Assembly (NCBI RefSeq): GCF_003268655.1 | Contig: NZ_CP029642.1 | Span: forward strand, 2,790,001 to 2,854,000 | Reading direction: 5' to 3' | Source of the DNA: Arthrobacter dokdonellae | Lineage (GTDB): Bacteria; Actinomycetota; Actinomycetes; Actinomycetales; Micrococcaceae | DNA: 64,000 bases | Shown: positions 60,010-64,000 of the stretch, piece after piece | Position numbering within the stretch: the stretch's first letter is position 1 | Layout: the number at the start of each line of letters is the position of its first letter | The notes under the pieces: generated by a model | Told to the model about the DNA's origin: nothing | The model's database searches: none | What the model saw: only the letters and a program-made list of their open reading frames with translations | Made by a program: the position numbers and the translations under genes

Positions 60010-60648
60010 ATGGTCGTTCAATTCAGAGAGGCCGATTCCATCAATGTCCTAATATCTGGTCTTACCGCTGCGGGAAAGACAACACATGCAAAACTCCTCG
60101 CCGAAAACATGAATTACGAATATATCTCAGCGACGGCCTTGCTTGCGGGTTTGCTAGGTATCCCATCAGAGGAAATCAACGATCAATTTTGGATAAAATA
60201 CGGTGATCAAATTGACCGCATTCGTCGAGCGACCGACCTGGACAACGAACTAGACCATGAACTACTAAAACTTTGTCTAAAGCGTTCAGACTTGATAGTA
60301 GACGCTTGGGCCGCCCCTTGGCTCGTAAAAACAGACAAGGCAGTACGGGTTTGGCTAAAATCAGACCTGAAATCTCGCACTCTCAAGGCCGCCGTTTCAG
60401 ACGACAACGCACACGAGCTATCGTGGTACGAACCTTTCATTGATAAAAAAGATCGAACAACACGAAATCATTTCAAACGCCTCTATGATTTCGATCTTTA
60501 CATGTATGATACCGCAGGCTTTGATGTTATTATCGAAAATACATTATATATCAAAAACCCGACTCGCTTAGATGCGGACCGTGGGATTGCACTATTTGAT
60601 CCAGTTTTCACAAAGGCCGTCAAACAAAATCTGGCGTATAAAAAGTAA
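60010..60648 (+). CDS. P-loop kinase (cytidylate-kinase-like)
   Basis: The 212-residue product from the ATG at 60010 has a P-loop SGLTAAGKTT at about 15-24. It then shows the pattern of a nucleoside monophosphate or cytidylate-kinase-like enzyme: a long helical lid region with ARG-like basic patches (RIRRATD, KSRTLK) and LIVDAWAAPWLV as the acidic strand. Such enzymes transfer phosphate from ATP to a small nucleotide-like substrate; here the substrate is unknown. It is the first gene of the AT-rich module, and the Nudix gene begins 21 bases after it. Confidence 0.75.
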   Translation: MVVQFREADSINVLISGLTAAGKTTHAKLLAENMNYEYISATALLAGLLGIPSEEINDQFWIKYGDQIDRIRRATDLDNELDHELLKLCLKRSDLIVDAWAAPWLVKTDKAVRVWLKSDLKSRTLKAAVSDDNAHELSWYEPFIDKKDRTTRNHFKRLYDFDLYMYDTAGFDVIIENTLYIKNPTRLDADRGIALFDPVFTKAVKQNLAYKK

Positions 60649-60669
60649 GTATTTATGAGAGGACATGAT

Positions 60670-61107
60670 ATGAACGAAGCGGCAGAAATGAAAGACCCGA
60701 GTTTCTCTGGGATTCAAAAAGTTGGAGCAGCGATTGTGCTCGACCGTAAAGTGATTGCACTGCGTAAGACTAATCAACCCAGCTCGGAATACTACATGGC
60801 GGGCGGCAAAATTGAAGACGGCGAAACTCAACTTCAAACGCTTAAGCGCGAGCTGGACGAGGAACTCGGCGTCGCGGTGAAAGAGTACGACTACATTGGA
60901 ACCTACGAAGATTTGGCCGTTTTTGAAGGAACGCCAATCCGTCTGCACGCGTACTATGTGCTGGTGGAAGGTCGTCCTAAACCAGCCAATGAAGTAAAGG
61001 AATATCGATGGTTTGACTCAAAATGGAAGTCGGAAGGAATCGAGCTTAGCTCAATCCTTGCGGAGCAAGTAATTCCAGAACTGGTAGCTAGGGGTTACAT
61101 TGACTAA
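60670..61107 (+). CDS. Nudix hydrolase
   Basis: About 145 residues from the ATG at 60670, which has GAGAGGA six bases upstream. The Nudix box G(x5)E(x7)REUxEExGU is complete: GKIEDGE, then seven residues, RELDEELGV. Nudix enzymes hydrolyse nucleoside diphosphates linked to another group, such as oxidised or modified nucleotides. In defence-type clusters they may remove or trim a signalling nucleotide. It overlaps the next gene's TTG start by eight bases. Confidence 0.9.
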   Translation: MNEAAEMKDPSFSGIQKVGAAIVLDRKVIALRKTNQPSSEYYMAGGKIEDGETQLQTLKRELDEELGVAVKEYDYIGTYEDLAVFEGTPIRLHAYYVLVEGRPKPANEVKEYRWFDSKWKSEGIELSSILAEQVIPELVARGYID

Positions 61108-61489
61108 GACCGAACTACATCGAGAGGATGTATCCAGTTGGATTGTCAGGCTTTCTGGCACTGATAACAGCCTAACTGATAAATTGGTTTTAGACCTGAT
61201 TGAAGACTTGAGACGGCAAATACCCGATGCATCAATTGCCCGCAAGGCAACTGACGTTAAGGACACTGGATCCAGGTCTGGACTCGACATTGACACGACG
61301 CAATTTCTCGTCGCACTTGCTCCATTTCTGGCTCAACAGCTCGTTGATGTGACAAAGGCTTGGGTCAGGAGAAAAGGCAAGAGCGAGCCTAAAGTAAACG
61401 AAGAACGAATTTCGGGCACCTTAGAGCATGCAGAATACGACACAGTCGACATTCAAATCAGTATTAGACGTGATAAACACATGAAGTAG
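61100..61489 (+). CDS. Small EACC1-like protein before the caspase gene
   Basis: About 129 residues starting at a TTG with an AGGGG site five bases upstream. It has an N-terminal region with polar beta-like pattern, a possible membrane or amphipathic helix around residues 67-83 (TTQFLVALAPFLAQQLVDVTK), and a short basic segment. Size, helix position and placement directly before a caspase effector resemble EACC1 (effector-associated constant component 1), proteins found in bacterial conflict systems. I hold this as a likely but unproven assignment. Confidence 0.6.
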   Translation: MTKTELHREDVSSWIVRLSGTDNSLTDKLVLDLIEDLRRQIPDASIARKATDVKDTGSRSGLDIDTTQFLVALAPFLAQQLVDVTKAWVRRKGKSEPKVNEERISGTLEHAEYDTVDIQISIRRDKHMK

Positions 61490-61497
61490 GAGTGACC

Positions 61498-63237
61498 TTG
61501 GCTCGAAAAGCACTTCTATTTGGAGTTTCTAATTATACTGATATAGCCCTTGATGGTCTTGAAAAGCCACATTCCGACATAGGCGCCATCTATCGCCTCC
61601 TCGCCGATATGGGCCACGGAGGTTTCGATTCGGTGATGCAGAAACCTGACGCAGACTGGCACGAAGCACATGGCTTGATTACAGATCTATTTCTGCACTC
61701 AGATGCGAACGATGTCGTCCTACTCATGTTTGCTGGTCATGGAATTAGAAATGATTATGGCGATCTTTATCTAGCATTTAAGAATACACAAATGAATAAT
61801 CTTGAAGGTACAGCGGTTGCTGCCCACAACATCGCCCGACTCATGGATACGGCTCAGGTAGCCACACAAATACTTATTTTGGATTGTTGCTTTAGTGGAG
61901 CTTTCCCCGACGGTAGTCGCGGCAATTCTAATGCGGCATCGCCAGTCCAAGACACTTATGCGGATGTTTTTAATATGCCATACGGTAGGAAGGCAGTATT
62001 GACTGCTACAGACGTTATCCAAGTAGCGCGTGAATATAGTGGCCCAGCTGACGATAGCGATTACTCCCTGTTCAGTCGGTTTCTCATATCTGGTATCGAG
62101 GGACCAGGAGATCTTGATGGTGACGGCATTGTGGGCTTGGCAGAACTTTACGAACATATTCTGAACTCCTGCAAGGCGACTGTAGCTATGCAAACCCCAC
62201 AATTGTTGGGGCGTGCAGGGCTACAATTTGGTGATGTATCTATCAGCCGTAATCCTGAGATTCACGTCCAGACCGATCGAAGTCGAATACTCACAGACAC
62301 AATGCTTCTGCTCTCCGAGTCGGCCAGGCTCGAGGCGGTTTCCGCGCTCGTGGACGGGAACGGAAGAATATCTGAGGGTAGTGCCAAAAATCCGGACATG
62401 GATATTAGGGCTTTGCTACGGGAGTTGGCCTTCCGAGATCCCTCCCGGAAGGCCCGAGATCATTTCTGGAGTGAACTTCACCGATTTTCCGAGAAAATTT
62501 CAGGGCCTGGTAACTTTGTAATCCGCGATGCTTCCACCATTTTGCCCGGGCCGTTCGAATGGTGCGACATTCCACAAGGATCCGCCATGATACGGAAACA
62601 TGAATACTTTGATGTCCCAGCATTTAGAGTGTCTAAATACCCGGTGACCGTTGAACAATTCGCTTATTTTATTGATTCAGACGACGGATATTTCCAGGAT
62701 GAATGGTGGAGAGGCCTAGGCGAAAGACCTGATCGCCCCTACGATCAATGGGCCCCGACTAATTTTCTGCCGAGAGTCTATGTGAATTGGTATGAATCCG
62801 TAGCCTTTACTCGTTGGTTGACTGCACGGACAGGACAACTTGTCCGTTTGCCCCTAGAGTGGGAGTGGGAGTGGGCAGCAGGAAGTGGAGATGGCGATAC
62901 GTCATATCCGTGGGGTGACTGGTGGTCAAAATATAATGCAAACGTTAAGGACAGCGGAATCGGACAAATCACGCCAGTAGTTGATTACACTGGGGGTGTG
63001 AGCCAATTTGGGGTCAGTGGGATGTCAGGCAACGTTTGGGAGCGGTGCTTGAATCTCTACGATAGACCAACGAGGGTCTCCTATTCAGGTAAACAACTTC
63101 GCGTGATAAGAGGTGGTTCTTATCGATATCCCAGCTGGAAGGCAAGAATTGATCATCGCCATGCATGTCTCCCTGGACGGAGATTTGACGACGGCGGATT
63201 TAGAATCTGCTCTTCGGTGGGATTAAAATTCAACTGA
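61498..63237 (+). CDS. Caspase-like protease fused to an FGE/sulfatase-modifying domain
   Basis: The product is about 579 residues. The N-terminal peptidase C14 domain has the catalytic His in LMFAGHG (His81) and Cys in LDCCFSG (Cys131), and an Asp/Gly loop DLDGDGIVGLAEL near 200-212 that may bind calcium. A helical linker (about 250-350) leads to an FGE (formylglycine-generating enzyme, SUMF1) fold at about 360-575 with GMSGNVWERC, RVIRGGSY and GFRICSS. Bacterial caspase-FGE fusions act in programmed cell death or defence, with the FGE domain often serving as a substrate or binding part. The start is taken as TTG at 61498, after AGGAG at 61488-61492; a GTG at 61492 is the alternative. Confidence 0.88.
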   Translation: MARKALLFGVSNYTDIALDGLEKPHSDIGAIYRLLADMGHGGFDSVMQKPDADWHEAHGLITDLFLHSDANDVVLLMFAGHGIRNDYGDLYLAFKNTQMNNLEGTAVAAHNIARLMDTAQVATQILILDCCFSGAFPDGSRGNSNAASPVQDTYADVFNMPYGRKAVLTATDVIQVAREYSGPADDSDYSLFSRFLISGIEGPGDLDGDGIVGLAELYEHILNSCKATVAMQTPQLLGRAGLQFGDVSISRNPEIHVQTDRSRILTDTMLLLSESARLEAVSALVDGNGRISEGSAKNPDMDIRALLRELAFRDPSRKARDHFWSELHRFSEKISGPGNFVIRDASTILPGPFEWCDIPQGSAMIRKHEYFDVPAFRVSKYPVTVEQFAYFIDSDDGYFQDEWWRGLGERPDRPYDQWAPTNFLPRVYVNWYESVAFTRWLTARTGQLVRLPLEWEWEWAAGSGDGDTSYPWGDWWSKYNANVKDSGIGQITPVVDYTGGVSQFGVSGMSGNVWERCLNLYDRPTRVSYSGKQLRVIRGGSYRYPSWKARIDHRHACLPGRRFDDGGFRICSSVGLKFN

Positions 63238-63249
63238 AATTGAGGAATT

Positions 63250-63843
63250 ATGAGCGATGATAGTTCGGGCCTGGATGTTGCAAAGCTGGAGGCAGCGCAA
63301 AGGCTAATTGCCGATGCATTTGGTGGCCAGTCTCCTGAAGCAGACTTAAACTCGGCAGACCGATTTGCCCGCTGGCAAAAGGCCGCATTCTTCGACCCGC
63401 GTGAACACTATGACCGTTCGTCAGTAAAACTTTTTGGTGTCCCGGAGCACAGCTCGGTTGAACTTATTACCATTAAAGTTTCTGCTGTGTCTGCTTGCGA
63501 ACATCATTATGCACCAGCCATACTTAAGGCAACAGTGGGGTACATTCCGGGGAAATATTTTGTCGGTTACTCGAAGATTGCTAAAATGTTCAAATTTTTT
63601 GCGTCAAAATATACGATGGATGAAATTATTTGTAGCGATTTTCTCAGAGAGTTCAATGAAGTTGCTGGTCCTAAGGGTGCTGGAATACTTCTCAGGGGAA
63701 AACATTTTTGTGTTATATCAAAGGGTGGTCCCGAATCAGATTTTCCGATGGTTCAAGCTCTTTCGGGCAACCTTCGCACTGATTTGTCCTTGAGGCAGGA
63801 ATTTCTCAGCCATGCATCGACTTCATGGGACGATGGTATTTGA
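63250..63843 (+). CDS. GTP cyclohydrolase I-like (FolE-type) enzyme
   Basis: About 197 residues. The GCYH-I zinc site is intact: Cys83 and His86 in SACEHHYAP and Cys154 in GKHFCVISKGG, with the usual GYIPGKYFVGYSKIAK segment between. The catalytic His of CEHH is present. GCYH-I opens GTP to make 7,8-dihydroneopterin triphosphate, the entry to folate, biopterin and 7-deazaguanine compounds. Being beside a caspase and nucleotide enzymes rather than folate genes suggests a special product. The ATG has GAGGAAT six bases upstream. Confidence 0.85.
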   Translation: MSDDSSGLDVAKLEAAQRLIADAFGGQSPEADLNSADRFARWQKAAFFDPREHYDRSSVKLFGVPEHSSVELITIKVSAVSACEHHYAPAILKATVGYIPGKYFVGYSKIAKMFKFFASKYTMDEIICSDFLREFNEVAGPKGAGILLRGKHFCVISKGGPESDFPMVQALSGNLRTDLSLRQEFLSHASTSWDDGI

Positions 63844-63901
63844 TCATGATATTTATTCTCACATCGTTTAGTCGTCAAGACTATACGATTTGGGGCTGTC
63901 C

Positions 63902-64000
63902 GTGAAAATCGCATTCGTCGGTCCTTTTTCGAGTGGCAAAACAACAATTGCAAATGATATCATGACGGCGATGCCGTGTACGGCTATACCGGAGCAGGCC
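63902..64000 (+). CDS. P-loop NTPase/kinase, cut by the window end
   Basis: A GTG at 63902 opens MKIAFVGPFSSGKTTIANDI, a clear Walker A motif (GPFSSGKTT), in the same direction as the genes before it. Only 33 residues are visible. The N-terminal beta strand followed at once by the P-loop is typical of small-molecule kinases and NadR/AAA_28-type enzymes. Confidence 0.65.
   Translation, partial: MKIAFVGPFSSGKTTIANDIMTAMPCTAIPEQA

Noticed and set aside
59053..60021. 322-codon minus-strand frame across the IS remnant
   Set aside because: The plus strand carries clear ISL3 transposase pieces; the reverse frame has no recognisable domain.

Overview
The window is a high-GC actinobacterial chromosome segment. 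Its core genes (aminopeptidase N, a group II truncated haemoglobin, EttA, a DUF6993-like lipoprotein candidate, an Arthrobacter-style SSB) and its conjugation genes (SCO6880 family, DUF4192, DnaE2/DUF6504) point to Micrococcaceae, most likely Arthrobacter or a close relative. No species can be named from sequence alone.

Layout. (1) 1-9.93 kb is ordinary housekeeping DNA, ending in a tRNA-Arg(TCT) gene with a strong hairpin behind it. (2) 10-31 kb is an accessory island beginning at that tRNA. It holds a GIY-YIG/DUF4357 protein and then a leftward, translationally coupled five-gene operon (28174 to 11817): a YprA-like helicase with DUF1998, a SNF2-type helicase, a large N6-adenine DNA methyltransferase, McrB and McrC. 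This looks like a DISARM-type core welded to a McrBC restriction pair. Two unrecognised genes follow. (3) About 31.8-58.9 kb is an integrative and conjugative element: cargo (DUF4192, NrdH-like redoxin, DUF6504-DnaE2 with an SOS-like box), a MobF relaxase with a small zinc-finger partner, a SLATT plus reverse-transcriptase defence pair, SSB and ArdC-like antirestriction genes, and a compact type IV secretion set (VirD4, VirB4-like, SCO6880, VirB6-like, DUF6112-like, NlpC/P60, VirB8-like). It ends with regulators, an excisionase and a tyrosine integrase with a TTG start. (4) 59-59.7 kb is a decayed ISL3 transposase. (5) 60-64 kb is an AT-richer, tightly packed gene set: P-loop kinase, Nudix hydrolase, small EACC1-like protein, caspase-FGE protein, GTP-cyclohydrolase-I-like enzyme and another P-loop enzyme cut by the window end.

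How the parts work together. The operon in (2) has the pieces for self-marking (methylase), DNA scanning or unwinding (two helicases) and cleavage (McrBC). The ICE carries its own transfer, anti-restriction and mutagenesis functions plus an RT-based defence. The right-hand cluster pairs a suicide-type protease with nucleotide-handling enzymes and may be an undescribed conflict system. The strongest candidates for new biology are the helicase-methylase-McrBC operon and the caspase-FGE/Nudix/GCYH-I cluster.

Limits. Element ends (att sites) were not found by eye, all functions come from motif recognition, and positions of motifs inside proteins are approximate.
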